The notes under the pieces are model-generated. The model had not been told where the DNA came from. It ran no database searches and was given only the letters and a program-made list of their open reading frames with translations. A program made the position numbers and the translations under genes. DNA of 64,000 bases from Candidatus Cohnella colombiensis (GTDB lineage: Bacteria; Bacillota; Bacilli; Paenibacillales; Paenibacillaceae): NCBI GenBank assembly GCA_029203125.1, contig CP119317.1, positions 3,844,001 through 3,908,000 on the forward strand, given 5' to 3'. Position 1 is the stretch's first letter; each line of letters opens with the position of its first letter. Below, piece after piece: positions 1 through 8,219 of the stretch.

Positions 1-351
1 CATTAACGTGCCTACACAGCCGGCTTTCGGATCTGAAGCACCGTAGACAACACGCTCAACACGAGATTGCACAATCGCACCGGCACACATCGGACAAGGC
101 TCCAGTGTGACGTATAGCGTGCAGCCTAGAAGACGCCAAGATTGCAAAGCTTCGCTAGCTTGCTTGATAGCAATCATCTCAGCATGAGCAGTAGGGTCGT
201 GACAGGTTTCCCGCAAGTTATACCCTGTTCCGATAATGATGCCATCTTTCACGATGATTGCACCTATGGGTACTTCGCCAAGTTGTTCAGCTAGACGCGC
301 TTGGTGAATCGCTTCTTGCATCCAGCGTTCATCTTCTGTCATGTCATTCAT
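1..351 (-). CDS. tadA: tRNA-specific adenosine deaminase (partial, 3' end outside window)
   Basis: The visible 117 codons start at an ATG preceded by AAAGG and run off the left edge. TadA converts A34 to inosine in tRNA-Arg(ACG), a zinc-dependent deamination. The sequence shows the zinc/catalytic signature DPTAHAEM (His and Glu) near residue 53 and the second zinc motif LEPCPMCAGAI with its two cysteines near residue 85, in the correct order and spacing for the CDA fold. Only the C-terminal part is missing, because the window ends. In Bacillus subtilis tadA lies a few tens of kb from oriC, which fits the DnaA-box-like palindrome just upstream. Identification is firm; the exact C-terminus cannot be seen. 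Confidence 0.95.
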   Translation of the reverse strand, partial: MNDMTEDERWMQEAIHQARLAEQLGEVPIGAIIVKDGIIIGTGYNLRETCHDPTAHAEMIAIKQASEALQSWRLLGCTLYVTLEPCPMCAGAIVQSRVERVVYGASDPKAGCVGTLM

Positions 352-401
352 CGCCTTTCTATTGTCGTTATACGTCGAACAGACATTCGCTGTTAACATG
401 A

Positions 402-451
402 TGTGCATAAACCTGTGGATAACAACGTCGTTGTCCACAGGTTTATGCACA
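402..451. promoter_or_regulatory. long palindrome carrying two DnaA-box-like sequences
   Basis: The arms pair perfectly for 18 bp, followed by a 3-nt bulge and 5 more base pairs around a one-base loop. The left arm holds TGTGGATAA (reverse of the DnaA box TTATCCACA) at 414-422 and the right arm holds the near match TTGTCCACA at 431-439. A run of six T follows on the plus strand, so it could act as a terminator in that direction, but no plus-strand gene precedes it in the window. It lies in the 234-bp space between the LytTR gene and tadA. Confidence 0.6.
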
Positions 452-494
452 ATTTTTTCGACTTATCCTATGTAATCTACTTTTACTTTGAGAG

Positions 495-503
495 TTATCC
501 ACA
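495..503 (+). promoter_or_regulatory. consensus DnaA box
   Basis: TTATCCACA is an exact match to the bacterial DnaA box. It is the third such sequence within 90 bp, after the two in the palindrome at 402-451. Binding is inferred from the sequence match only. Confidence 0.45.
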
Positions 504-585
504 AATCGGAGGGGACTTTGCATATTAACAATAGCAGAAAATATCATCCATAGACAACAGGGGTATGAGAAGGCAAGAGGGGGGA

Positions 586-951
586 TTAAGCGTTAAAATC
601 GTGGAGTCGATTTTCAATTTCAGCGAGTTTGGATCTTGCAACGTAACAATGCTTATCCGTCTGTTCGTCTTTGAAATATAACTTGCACCACTCACGGTCA
701 ATACTGACGACCTTATTTAAATTGGCAATATAGGCTCGATCTGTACGATAGAAGTTTGGATCGGAAACTTTCAATGCCCTCCATAGCAGATCTAAAGAAG
801 CCCAGCCTGTGTAAAATTCTCCTTGTAAGGTATGAGCTATAATCCGATTTTGAACGACGCAGAAATACAGGATTTCGTTGGCGTTAACCGAAAGAAGTCC
901 TGTATCTCCATCTGCGTCTTTCATTAGACTGAAATAACCGTTCCAAGACAT
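586..951 (-). CDS. stand-alone LytTR DNA-binding regulator
   Basis: A 121-residue protein that is essentially one LytTR domain: the segment from LSVNANEILYF through FYRTDRAYIANLNKV to the ARSKLAEIENRL end follows the beta-rich LytTR pattern, with the typical basic/aromatic NFYRTDRAYIANL stretch near residues 66-78. LytTR domains bind direct repeats upstream of promoters. There is no receiver domain, so classical AgrA-type phosphorylation is not possible. The start ATG lies 4 nt after the AgrD stop, with AGAGGG overlapping the end of agrD. It is the last gene of the operon sensor-agrB-agrD-LytTR. By analogy to LytTR regulator/membrane-inhibitor pairs such as HdrRM and BrsRM of streptococci, the 211-residue membrane protein may control it directly; that is inference. 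Confidence 0.85.
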   Translation of the reverse strand: MSWNGYFSLMKDADGDTGLLSVNANEILYFCVVQNRIIAHTLQGEFYTGWASLDLLWRALKVSDPNFYRTDRAYIANLNKVVSIDREWCKLYFKDEQTDKHCYVARSKLAEIENRLHDFNA

Positions 952-955
952 GAAG

Positions 956-1090
956 TTAACCCTCTTTACCTTTGAGCAGTTCTTGTGGTACTTCTGGTTG
1001 GTTTAACCAAATCAGACAAGCTGTCAGGACGAATGCAGATGCCATTGCGAGTAATGCAGAAGCAACAAGGCTCATTGATTTCTTCTTCAA
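956..1090 (-). CDS. agrD: AgrD-like cyclic lactone/thiolactone autoinducer precursor
   Basis: A 44-residue peptide starting at TTG, 6 nt after GGAGGTGA, which lies at the end of agrB. Residues 1-24 form a basic, hydrophobic leader (MKKKSMSLVASALLA...), Cys25 starts the segment CLIWL, and residues 32-38 read PEVPQEL, the same acidic tail as staphylococcal AgrD (EVPKEL). Aligned to S. aureus AgrD, the predicted mature signal is a five-membered ring from Cys25 to Leu29 with an exocyclic tail of unknown length. AgrB (next gene upstream) would cleave after Leu29 and close the ring. The gene is short and has a TTG start, so automatic annotation can easily miss it. Family assignment is confident; ring size is inferred. 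Confidence 0.85.
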   Translation of the reverse strand: MKKKSMSLVASALLAMASAFVLTACLIWLNQPEVPQELLKGKEG

Positions 1091-1095
1091 TGCGT

Positions 1096-1620
1096 TCACC
1101 TCCTTTTCTTAGAGAAAGGAATTAAGAAGCTGCTTTGGAGTAGAAAACAAGTTGCTGCAACACTGGAGTTAAACAATAAATTGCTAGAAATGATCAGAGT
1201 AGCGATAAGTTTGAGTAATGGATAGTAGCGAGCAGGTATTCGACTACTCTTCTCAATGTTGCTGGGGGCGAAAAGCATAGCAAGTATTACAGACACAACC
1301 GTCATGATGAGAATTACAGTTGAGGACAGTTGAATGTAGGGGATCGCATTGGCGGCAAGTGCCGTTACGATCATACAATGGACACTCGAATTCATGTGGT
1401 AGCCTCCGGAGACGCTTCGAAGCATTCCGAAGGATACGAGAGCGACGAGCGTTCCTACTACATGATCCAATAGTATTGCTAAGAGGACTGCGAGCAGGAC
1501 TGTTCCGACTAGATTGATCACAGAAGCAAGAGCATACTTAAGCACTTCGAAGCTTGCCGGGTGTTCGGGATTCGCTCTCTTGATACTGTGTGCCATTTTG
1601 CTTGAGATTGTCTCAATCAA
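1096..1620 (-). CDS. agrB: AgrB-family membrane peptidase that processes AgrD
   Basis: I chose the TTG at 1620 (174 residues): AAGGAG lies 10 nt upstream and the start overlaps the upstream stop. An ATG at 1647 would overlap the preceding gene by 35 bp without a better ribosome site. AgrB is an integral membrane cysteine endopeptidase that cuts the AgrD C-terminal tail and cyclises the signal. The hallmark SGGYHMNSSVHC is present, giving catalytic His75 and Cys82, close to His77/Cys84 of S. aureus AgrB. Four or more hydrophobic segments follow. The C-terminus (SKKRR) is basic. agrD starts 5 nt downstream, so the two are surely co-translated. Confidence 0.92.
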   Translation of the reverse strand: MIETISSKMAHSIKRANPEHPASFEVLKYALASVINLVGTVLLAVLLAILLDHVVGTLVALVSFGMLRSVSGGYHMNSSVHCMIVTALAANAIPYIQLSSTVILIMTVVSVILAMLFAPSNIEKSSRIPARYYPLLKLIATLIISSNLLFNSSVAATCFLLQSSFLIPFSKKRR

Positions 1621-2248
1621 GGTCAGCCTTCTCCTTTCGTAATGCAAAAAACAATAAGAAGATGAAAGTAACTAAACTAATCATCGCGGAGAAGTAAAAC
1701 TCGTGGTTGAAAAAGGTAACGAAAAAAGCAAGAAACAGTAGTAGCGCAATGGTGATCATAAGCAGGTTCTCCCACTTGAGACGAAAGCGATCAAAGTTGA
1801 ACGCAAATCCGATGCCACGCCTGTACAAGTAACTGCTGATGGTTACCGAAAGAATTGCTGATATGAATTGCAGCATTCTGCTGATGAGATTAGTCTGATC
1901 CTCTAATTCAATATCAATGATATGTAGCCAATCTGCGGCTAGTAATACCGACGTTTGTAAAACTGTTGTTGTGATAGTTGTTATCGTCGCTATGACGAAT
2001 GACCAGAACAAAGGCGCTCTCATAATATAGAAAGCAAAAAGGACGAAAAATGCGATAGTAATGAGCGGGAAGTAGCTACTTAAGTTCAGTGAAACGCGAA
2101 GTGTAAAAGATAAGACTGCAAAAAAGACACTGAAATAAATGAGATATTTCCAATAAGGAACCACGCTGAACCGGAACAAATGAAGCATCAGGATTAAGGC
2201 TGCAGAAGCTTCGAATGTCGAGACGAAAATATAGAAGAAATCTTTCAT
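1613..2248 (-). CDS. polytopic membrane sensor of the Agr-like system, lacking a kinase domain
   Basis: A 211-residue protein made almost entirely of six or seven hydrophobic segments, ending shortly after the last one in RKEKADLD. Its position as first gene of an agrBD operon matches that of AgrC, whose N-terminal sensor is also six to seven membrane helices, but there is no HisKA/HATPase region. The start ATG has AGGAG 7 nt upstream. The sequence does not look broken: the stop is followed directly by agrB (8-nt overlap with the TTG start), so the short form appears to be the designed product. It may sense the cyclic peptide and release or inhibit the LytTR protein; this is inferred from context only. 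It could also be an unrelated export or immunity protein. Confidence 0.6.
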   Translation of the reverse strand: MKDFFYIFVSTFEASAALILMLHLFRFSVVPYWKYLIYFSVFFAVLSFTLRVSLNLSSYFPLITIAFFVLFAFYIMRAPLFWSFVIATITTITTTVLQTSVLLAADWLHIIDIELEDQTNLISRMLQFISAILSVTISSYLYRRGIGFAFNFDRFRLKWENLLMITIALLLFLAFFVTFFNHEFYFSAMISLVTFIFLLFFALRKEKADLD

Positions 2249-2550
2249 GAGAACTCTCCTACTCTGAGATGTTTTAACCGGCTACCTAGAATCTAATATA
2301 TTACAAATTTTTGGTTTTTTCTAGTATAAAATAGAATTTTTCTATGTAATCATAATAATATACTAAAAAAATCCTTTTCGGAGTTGTTAGACTGCCTATT
2401 TTTCACATGAAACTCGGACTCTATTAACGCTGAAGCAACTTGTTTTATAATAGGGGTTGAAGTAAAATTGGGGTGACCTTGTTGGATTATGTCGACGATT
2501 GTGTGGCTTTATCCATGTGAATGAATATGTAATTGGGATGTGTATATCAA
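2249..2550. promoter_or_regulatory. divergent intergenic region with candidate LytTR direct repeats
   Basis: This AT-rich stretch separates the Agr-like operon (minus) from the ATP-grasp operon (plus). On the minus strand two near-identical 9-mers, ATAGAAAAA (2337-2345) and CTAGAAAAA (2316-2324), stand 21 bp apart, the spacing expected for LytTR dimers. A TATATT hexamer follows 15 bp downstream (2295-2300) and could be the -10 box, placing the repeats at the -35 region. I see no clear terminator. A long T/A-rich segment lies between 2300 and 2390; nothing else is recognisable. Confidence 0.4.
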
Positions 2551-3732
2551 GTGAGCCATAAAGCCGTTATTCTTGGATGCAATTATTATATTGGATTAAG
2601 TACAATCCGCTGCCTCGGCCAGTATGGGATTCATACGGTCGCAGTAGACTATTTGGACACGAATCATTATGGCGCAACATCTAAATATTGTTCAGAGCGA
2701 CTTATCGCACCTTACTATAAAGATGATCCTAAAGCGTTCGTTCAATTTCTGAAAGACTATGCAGGACAGCAGAGTGTCCCTCCCGTACTTATTCCTTGTC
2801 ATGATAACTATGTAGAGGTTGTAGACGAATATCTGGACGAGCTGAGGGAATGCTATCTTATCCCACAGACAGACGCAGGTCTCTATTCGAAGTTAATGAA
2901 CAAAGAAACGTTACAAAAGCTGGCGCTAGAGCATGGCGTTGCTGTACCGGAGACGATAAGAGTAACAGAAGAGGACTTTCTAGACAAAGTCGACCATATA
3001 ATCAAATATCCTTGTGTCGTTAAACCAGTCGACTCCCCTGCTTTCGTTGCGAAGTTCAGAAAGAAGCTGTTCAAGGTGGCAAACAGAGAAGAGCTTGTAG
3101 CTGCTATAGAGCAATCGAATCAAGCGGGGCTTGAGGTTATTATTCAACGGATTATTCCAGGCTTTGACGATCATATGTATACTTACGATGCCTACTTGAA
3201 TCAAGAGAGCAAAGTAACACATTGGCTCACGTGTCAGAAGTTCCGCCAGTATCCGATCAACTTCGGTGCGTCGGTATATACCGGACAGAAGTATGTGCCC
3301 GAGCTTCATGAGATCGGGGCCAAATTTCTAGAGCAGCTACAATATAAGGGCTTTGCTGAGATTGAATTTAAGAAGGATGCAGAGACCGGGCAATTTTATC
3401 TCATCGAAATTAATGTTAGAATCACGAACCTGAACAGTCTATTGCTCAAGTCTGGAGTGAACATTCCTTATATTACTTACCGAGAGTTAACAGGGTCACC
3501 TGTCGAACCCTACGCCATTCTCAAAGATACGAACTATGTATTCTGGTATGCATTTGAGGATCTATTAGCAATCAAAGGTTATATAAAAACAAAACAGCTA
3601 ACCCTGGGACAAGTGGTGCGTTCTTTATTTAAGCGTAAAGCACATGCGATCTGGAGCTGGCAAGATCCAAAGCCGTTCTTTGCCTTCGTCGGTATGCTTT
3701 TAGGCAGGAAGTTTGGAAAATCCAGAACATAA
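2551..3732 (+). CDS. ATP-grasp carboxylate-amine ligase (D-aspartate ligase-like)
   Basis: About 393 residues from GTG 2551 (GGGAT 10 nt upstream); an in-frame TTG at 2533 is an alternative but has no ribosome site. The N-terminus AVILGCNYYIGLSTIRCLG is a Rossmann-like pre-ATP-grasp fold; the central part YPCVVKPVDS carries the ATP-binding lysine and GFAEIEFKKD / YLIEINVRITN carries the metal-binding Glu/Asn set near residues 265-300. Members of this group (COG3919 type, including the Enterococcus D-aspartate ligase Asl) ligate an acyl-phosphate to an amine. The neighbouring aspartate racemase and asparagine synthetase support aspartate as substrate, but the exact acceptor is unknown. First gene of a five-gene plus-strand operon; the Mur ligase starts 35 bp downstream. 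Confidence 0.75.
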   Translation: MSHKAVILGCNYYIGLSTIRCLGQYGIHTVAVDYLDTNHYGATSKYCSERLIAPYYKDDPKAFVQFLKDYAGQQSVPPVLIPCHDNYVEVVDEYLDELRECYLIPQTDAGLYSKLMNKETLQKLALEHGVAVPETIRVTEEDFLDKVDHIIKYPCVVKPVDSPAFVAKFRKKLFKVANREELVAAIEQSNQAGLEVIIQRIIPGFDDHMYTYDAYLNQESKVTHWLTCQKFRQYPINFGASVYTGQKYVPELHEIGAKFLEQLQYKGFAEIEFKKDAETGQFYLIEINVRITNLNSLLLKSGVNIPYITYRELTGSPVEPYAILKDTNYVFWYAFEDLLAIKGYIKTKQLTLGQVVRSLFKRKAHAIWSWQDPKPFFAFVGMLLGRKFGKSRT

Positions 3733-3767
3733 CAGGGACCGCGGTTTACGAAAGGGGTTTATGTAAG

Positions 3768-5252
3768 ATGGTATCGCTGAAAGAGCTGCTACAATCCATA
3801 GACATACTGGAGGTGCTGCATGATCAAGATATGCACCTATCCGGCATCGCGTACCATTCACAGAAAACTTCTAAAGGTAACTTATTCATATGTATTAATG
3901 GATATAAGGCCGATGGACATCACTTTCTTGCCAGTGCAGTGGAGAATGGGGCAACAGCGGCGATCGTTGAAAGGTTTCAAGAAGGGATTTCGATCCCTCA
4001 ATATCGTGTAGCGGATAGCCGAGTTGCCTTAGCCCGATTAGCGGCTGCTTATAATGATTGGCCATCTGAGAAGATGACGATGATCGGGATAACAGCAACC
4101 AATGGGAAGACGACGAGCTCGTATATTACCAATGCAATCTTGGAAAATCACGGACTATCGACTGGGCTAATTGGAACGGTCGTTATTAAATATGGCGAGA
4201 CGAGTATTCCTGCAGAGCTAACAACCCCGGAATCATTAGATTTGCAAACGTATTTGAAGGGTATGGTCGATCACGGAGTTACCCATGTGACGATGGAAGT
4301 ATCCTCTGCGGCATTGGAAGCACACCGGGTAGAGGCTGTCGATTATGATATCGTCACCTTAAACAATCTGAGCCGTGAACATATTGACTCGCATGGCTCC
4401 TTCGAAGGTTACTTTGCAGCCAAATCGAGCTTAGTTCGCAACGCAGGCGCGCATAGTGTGGCGATTCTCAATTTGGATGATGTTTATTCTGCATCGCTTG
4501 TGAATGAGACGAAAGCTCAAGTGATTACATTCGGAGTTAAAAGCCATGAGGGGCATTTTGCTTGTAAAGACCTTGATCTCTCTACAGGGCGCGCGAAGTT
4601 CAAAGTAGAGATTACACAGCCATTCTCTGCGAGAGGTATTGATTTTTCCCCAGGTGAGTTCGAAGTACAGCTCGCTGTTCCGGGACTGCACTCCGTATAT
4701 AATGCGATGGTTGCGATTATTATTGGATTGTTGAACGGTGTGCCCGTGAATACGATACAACAGACGCTTCAGACGTTTCCCGGTGTTGAAAGACGCTTCG
4801 AATTTATTCATGAAGATGAATTCATTATTATTGACGACCATTTCGCCAACCCAGGCAATATTAATGTTACACTAGAGACATTGAGATTTATGAACTTTGA
4901 ACGGTTACATCTCGTCTATGCGATTAGAGGTAGTCGTGGGCCGACAGTAAACCGGGAAAATGCTGAATCCATAGTGAAGTGGCTCGCTCGGTTAGAATTA
5001 GATGAAATCATTGCAACAAAGAGCATCTCCCATGTAACCGAAAAGGATGTTGTGACTGACGAAGAAACACGAGTGTTCATGGAAGTGATGGCGGCAGCGA
5101 ATATTCATGTGACGTTGGTGGATGAATTACCTGATGCGATTGCAATTGCATTAAAGCATGTCGCTAAGGGAGATTTGATTCTACTGGCAGGTTGCCAAGG
5201 GATGGATCCAGGAGGACAAATTGCACTTCAGCAACTGAGCAATTCAATCTAA
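3768..5252 (+). CDS. MurE-like Mur ligase family protein
   Basis: 494 residues, ATG with GAAAGGGG upstream. Three Mur domains are recognisable: an N-terminal UDP-MurNAc-binding-like part, the central ATPase with P-loop GITATNGKTTSS (residues 107-117) and metal/lysine region TLNNLSREHIDSHGSFEGYFAAKSSL, and the C-terminal Rossmann part starting at VERRFEFI. MurE enzymes add the third residue of the peptidoglycan stem. Here the amino-acid recognition motif DNPR is not found; the equivalent area reads YAIRGSRGPTVNRENAE and then IATKSISHVTE. That argues against ordinary diaminopimelate addition and for a specialised ligase. It lies between an ATP-grasp ligase and asparagine synthetase, so a joint peptide or wall-precursor product is plausible. 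A housekeeping murE should be elsewhere. Confidence 0.8.
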   Translation: MVSLKELLQSIDILEVLHDQDMHLSGIAYHSQKTSKGNLFICINGYKADGHHFLASAVENGATAAIVERFQEGISIPQYRVADSRVALARLAAAYNDWPSEKMTMIGITATNGKTTSSYITNAILENHGLSTGLIGTVVIKYGETSIPAELTTPESLDLQTYLKGMVDHGVTHVTMEVSSAALEAHRVEAVDYDIVTLNNLSREHIDSHGSFEGYFAAKSSLVRNAGAHSVAILNLDDVYSASLVNETKAQVITFGVKSHEGHFACKDLDLSTGRAKFKVEITQPFSARGIDFSPGEFEVQLAVPGLHSVYNAMVAIIIGLLNGVPVNTIQQTLQTFPGVERRFEFIHEDEFIIIDDHFANPGNINVTLETLRFMNFERLHLVYAIRGSRGPTVNRENAESIVKWLARLELDEIIATKSISHVTEKDVVTDEETRVFMEVMAAANIHVTLVDELPDAIAIALKHVAKGDLILLAGCQGMDPGGQIALQQLSNSI

Positions 5253-5268
5253 ATCATAGGGTGATTAG

Positions 5269-7122
5269 ATGTGTGGCTTCGCTGGTTTTGCTAACTCCTC
5301 AGTCACGCAAGATGAGACTGCGGTCATTCACAAGATGATGAATACGATCCGTCATAGAGGTCCTGATAGTGAGGGGATCTATTCGGATCGTGCAGTCACG
5401 CTCGGATTCAGACGATTGATGATCATTGATTTAAGCGATGATGCCAGCCAACCGATGTACAACGAGGATAAAAGCTGTGTGCTTGTCTTCAATGGCGAAA
5501 TATATAATTATCGAGAGCTTCGGATCGATTTATTGGAGAAGGGGCATGTTTTCGTTAGCCATTCGGATAGTGAAGTCATTGTTCATGCGTACGAAGAGTA
5601 TGGTGTAGATGTCCTTCAGAAGCTAAGAGGGATGTTTGCTTTTGCGATATGGGATCGCAACACCGAATCGCTCTTCATCGCGCGCGATCCGTTCGGAATT
5701 AAGCCACTTTACTATACACAGAATACGAAGGATCAAGCCTTTCTTTTCGCTTCGGAAATGAAGGCTTTTTTACCCTATCCAGGCTTCCTTAAGGAGCTCA
5801 ATCACGATGCCTTGAAGCCGTTTCTCACCTTCCAATATTCAGCGCTCGACGAAACATTCTTTAAGGGTGTCTATAAACTGCAACCGGGTCATTATATGGT
5901 GCTCCAAGGCGGGACGCTTGAAGTAAAGCGATATTCGGAGCCGCAATTTCAACAACAAGCGGACTTGAGCAATCTAGCTAAAGCAGTAAGTGCGATCCAG
6001 GAGACTGTGAGAGAATCGGTTAACTATCATAAGATTAGCGATGTAAAGGTAGGTTCATTCTTATCCGGTGGTATCGATTCTAGTTATATCACTGCGTTGT
6101 TGCGGCCCGACCATACGTTTACGGTCGGATTTCAGGACTATGAGGGGATGTTCAACGAAACGAATCTCGCACAGGAGCTATCTGAGCTATTGCACATTAA
6201 GAACCATCGGAAGCTCATCACTGCAGATGAATTTTTCGAACGCATTCCAGAAATTCAATATCATATGGACGAGCCACATGCCAATCTATCTTCTGTACCG
6301 CTCTATTTTTTAGCTGAACTGGCAGGGAAGCACGTAACGGTTGTGTTGTCTGGAGAAGGTGCTGATGAACTGTTCGGCGGATATGTATGGTATCAGAAAT
6401 CAGCAGCGCTCAAACGGTATGAGAAGCTTCCCCTACAGCTAAGACGTGGGGTGAGAAGGCTAAGCAAGTGGCTACCTGCTAATCGAATAACGACCTTCCT
6501 AGTCAATGCGGGCCAAACCGTAGAAGAGCGTTTTATTGGGCAAGCCAAAGTGTTCGAGGAGCACGAGGCCGTTCAATTATTGCAACTCGCTTATCATTCG
6601 GGACCTTCTATTCAGGATATTACAGGGCGCATATATAACAAGGTTCAGCATTATGATGATGTGTCGAAGATGCAATACTTGGATCTTCATCTATGGTTGC
6701 CCGGTGATATTTTGCTGAAAGCAGACAAGATGAGTATGGCGCATTCGTTAGAGCTGCGGGTTCCTTTCTTGGATAAGGAAGTGATGAAGGTTGCTTCTGG
6801 ATTACCGCCTGATCTTCGAGTGAACGCCAAGGATACAAAATTTGCGCTACGTCTTGCGTCCAAGGAAGCGATACCGGAGCAATGGGCGAACCGAGAGAAG
6901 GTAGGATTCCCTGTTCCCATTCGTCATTGGCTGAAGGAAGAGAAAGTTTATGAGCGTGTGAAGGTCATTTTCGAGGCAGATTGGGTGGAGCAATTTTTCA
7001 ATCAGAAGTTGCTAGTGAGATTGCTAGAGTCTCATTATACGGGTCAACACAATAATGCCCGCCAGATCTGGACGGTGTATGCATTCCTCATCTGGTATGA
7101 TCAATATTTTATCGAGCGCTAA
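5269..7122 (+). CDS. asnB: glutamine-hydrolysing asparagine synthetase
   Basis: 617 residues, a normal AsnB length. The protein starts MCGFAGF, exposing the Cys2 nucleophile of the class II glutaminase; NGEIYNYRELR and the GIKPLYY region complete that domain. The synthetase half has the PP-loop SFLSGGIDSSY near residue 265, followed by SGEGADELFGGY and LRVPFLDKEV. It transfers ammonia from glutamine to a carboxylate activated by ATP. In Bacillus, AsnB paralogues amidate not only free aspartate but also meso-DAP of peptidoglycan precursors, so with a racemase and two ligases beside it this copy may amidate a D-aspartyl or stem-peptide carboxylate. The gene starts 16 nt after the Mur ligase. 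Enzyme class is certain; the substrate is inferred. Confidence 0.93.
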   Translation: MCGFAGFANSSVTQDETAVIHKMMNTIRHRGPDSEGIYSDRAVTLGFRRLMIIDLSDDASQPMYNEDKSCVLVFNGEIYNYRELRIDLLEKGHVFVSHSDSEVIVHAYEEYGVDVLQKLRGMFAFAIWDRNTESLFIARDPFGIKPLYYTQNTKDQAFLFASEMKAFLPYPGFLKELNHDALKPFLTFQYSALDETFFKGVYKLQPGHYMVLQGGTLEVKRYSEPQFQQQADLSNLAKAVSAIQETVRESVNYHKISDVKVGSFLSGGIDSSYITALLRPDHTFTVGFQDYEGMFNETNLAQELSELLHIKNHRKLITADEFFERIPEIQYHMDEPHANLSSVPLYFLAELAGKHVTVVLSGEGADELFGGYVWYQKSAALKRYEKLPLQLRRGVRRLSKWLPANRITTFLVNAGQTVEERFIGQAKVFEEHEAVQLLQLAYHSGPSIQDITGRIYNKVQHYDDVSKMQYLDLHLWLPGDILLKADKMSMAHSLELRVPFLDKEVMKVASGLPPDLRVNAKDTKFALRLASKEAIPEQWANREKVGFPVPIRHWLKEEKVYERVKVIFEADWVEQFFNQKLLVRLLESHYTGQHNNARQIWTVYAFLIWYDQYFIER

Positions 7123-7154
7123 GTATGACAATACAACGTAAAGGAAAAGTCAAA

Positions 7155-8189
7155 ATGGGTGCAATCATTAAAGTAGTGTTGCTGTTTCTACTCACTGTGG
7201 GTAGCTACTCCTCCTTGTCATCAGACACGGACAACCCTATGAGCTTGCTATTTTCAAAGCCAAAGGGAAGCATTACGATTACGAATGTCGATGAACAGAC
7301 TCAAGAGCCGATCCCAGGCTCGCAATATGTCATAACCGAGGCGAACACCTCTGAAGTGTTGCAGATCGTTACAACAGGTGACGATGGTATCGCTAAATCA
7401 GGGCTATTCGAGTATGGGCCAGACTACGTTGTAACTCAACGATCGGTAATGGCGCCCTATCAAATAAATGAGCAGCCCTATGCTGTTGAAATTAAGAAGG
7501 AAGAAACAGTAGTAACCACGAACAATTCGTTTCCTGACTATATTAAGCAAGCTGCACGTACGGAAGAAAGATCTGTTGCAATAGAATCCGTGTTTATGGA
7601 CGTCGCTGTGCTCAAGCAGCTACCGGAGTTGCCCAACGGTTGTGAGATTACAGCCCTAACAGGTGTGTTAAATTATTATGGTTATGATGTCAGTAAGCTA
7701 GTAATGGCCGATGAATACTTGGCCCAGGAGCCTTTCAAATTATTAGATGGGAAGCGCTATGGTGCAGATCCGGACTTGGCCTTCGCCGGTAATCCACGAG
7801 ATAACAGTGGATTTTTCGCCTATGCAGGGCCTATAGTTGCAGCAGCAAATAAATACTTGCAGTGGATTGATGGTCATCATATTGCAACCGATCTTACAGG
7901 TAGCTCGCGTGAAGAGATTATTGCGCATTTGAATCAAGGAAACCCTGTCGTGATTTGGGTGACACTAGACTTAAGTCCGCCGAATATTAATTATGCTTGG
8001 TATTTCCATGATTCTGGACAATACTTCGAAGCACCTGTAAACTTACATGCAGTAGTACTGAACGGGTACAGTGGAGATCAGGTCGATGTCATGAACCCGT
8101 TAGAGGGTCAAGTTTCCTACAGTGCGGATGCGTTCTTTAGTAGCTATCAAGCGCTTGGAAGCCATGCTATGATCGTTACAGGCGAGTGA
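7155..8189 (+). CDS. exported C39-like cysteine peptidase with SpaA/prealbumin-type domain
   Basis: I start at ATG 7155 (AAAGGA 10 nt upstream), giving 344 residues; the earlier ATG at 7125 has no ribosome site. Residues 1-22 form a signal peptide or membrane anchor (MGAIIKVVLLFLLTVGSY). Residues about 40-125 (GSITITNVDEQTQEPIPGSQY...) look like a collagen-binding-protein B/SpaA-type beta sandwich. From about 150 a Peptidase_C39_2 domain follows: LPNGCEITAL holds the presumed nucleophile Cys163, NLHAVVLNGY holds His298, and DVMNPLEG provides the third residue. It acts outside the membrane. Its place in the ligase/racemase operon suggests that it trims or cross-links the peptide made by its neighbours, which is inference. 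Confidence 0.8.
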   Translation: MGAIIKVVLLFLLTVGSYSSLSSDTDNPMSLLFSKPKGSITITNVDEQTQEPIPGSQYVITEANTSEVLQIVTTGDDGIAKSGLFEYGPDYVVTQRSVMAPYQINEQPYAVEIKKEETVVTTNNSFPDYIKQAARTEERSVAIESVFMDVAVLKQLPELPNGCEITALTGVLNYYGYDVSKLVMADEYLAQEPFKLLDGKRYGADPDLAFAGNPRDNSGFFAYAGPIVAAANKYLQWIDGHHIATDLTGSSREEIIAHLNQGNPVVIWVTLDLSPPNINYAWYFHDSGQYFEAPVNLHAVVLNGYSGDQVDVMNPLEGQVSYSADAFFSSYQALGSHAMIVTGE

Positions 8190-8219
8190 AAGATGATTCC
8201 AATAGTAAAAGTAGGTTGA

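Noticed and set aside
402..458. Plain rho-independent terminator
   Set aside because: The hairpin and T6 fit on the plus strand, but no plus-strand gene ends before it in the window, and the DnaA-box content suggests something else. A terminator for an antisense transcript is not excluded.
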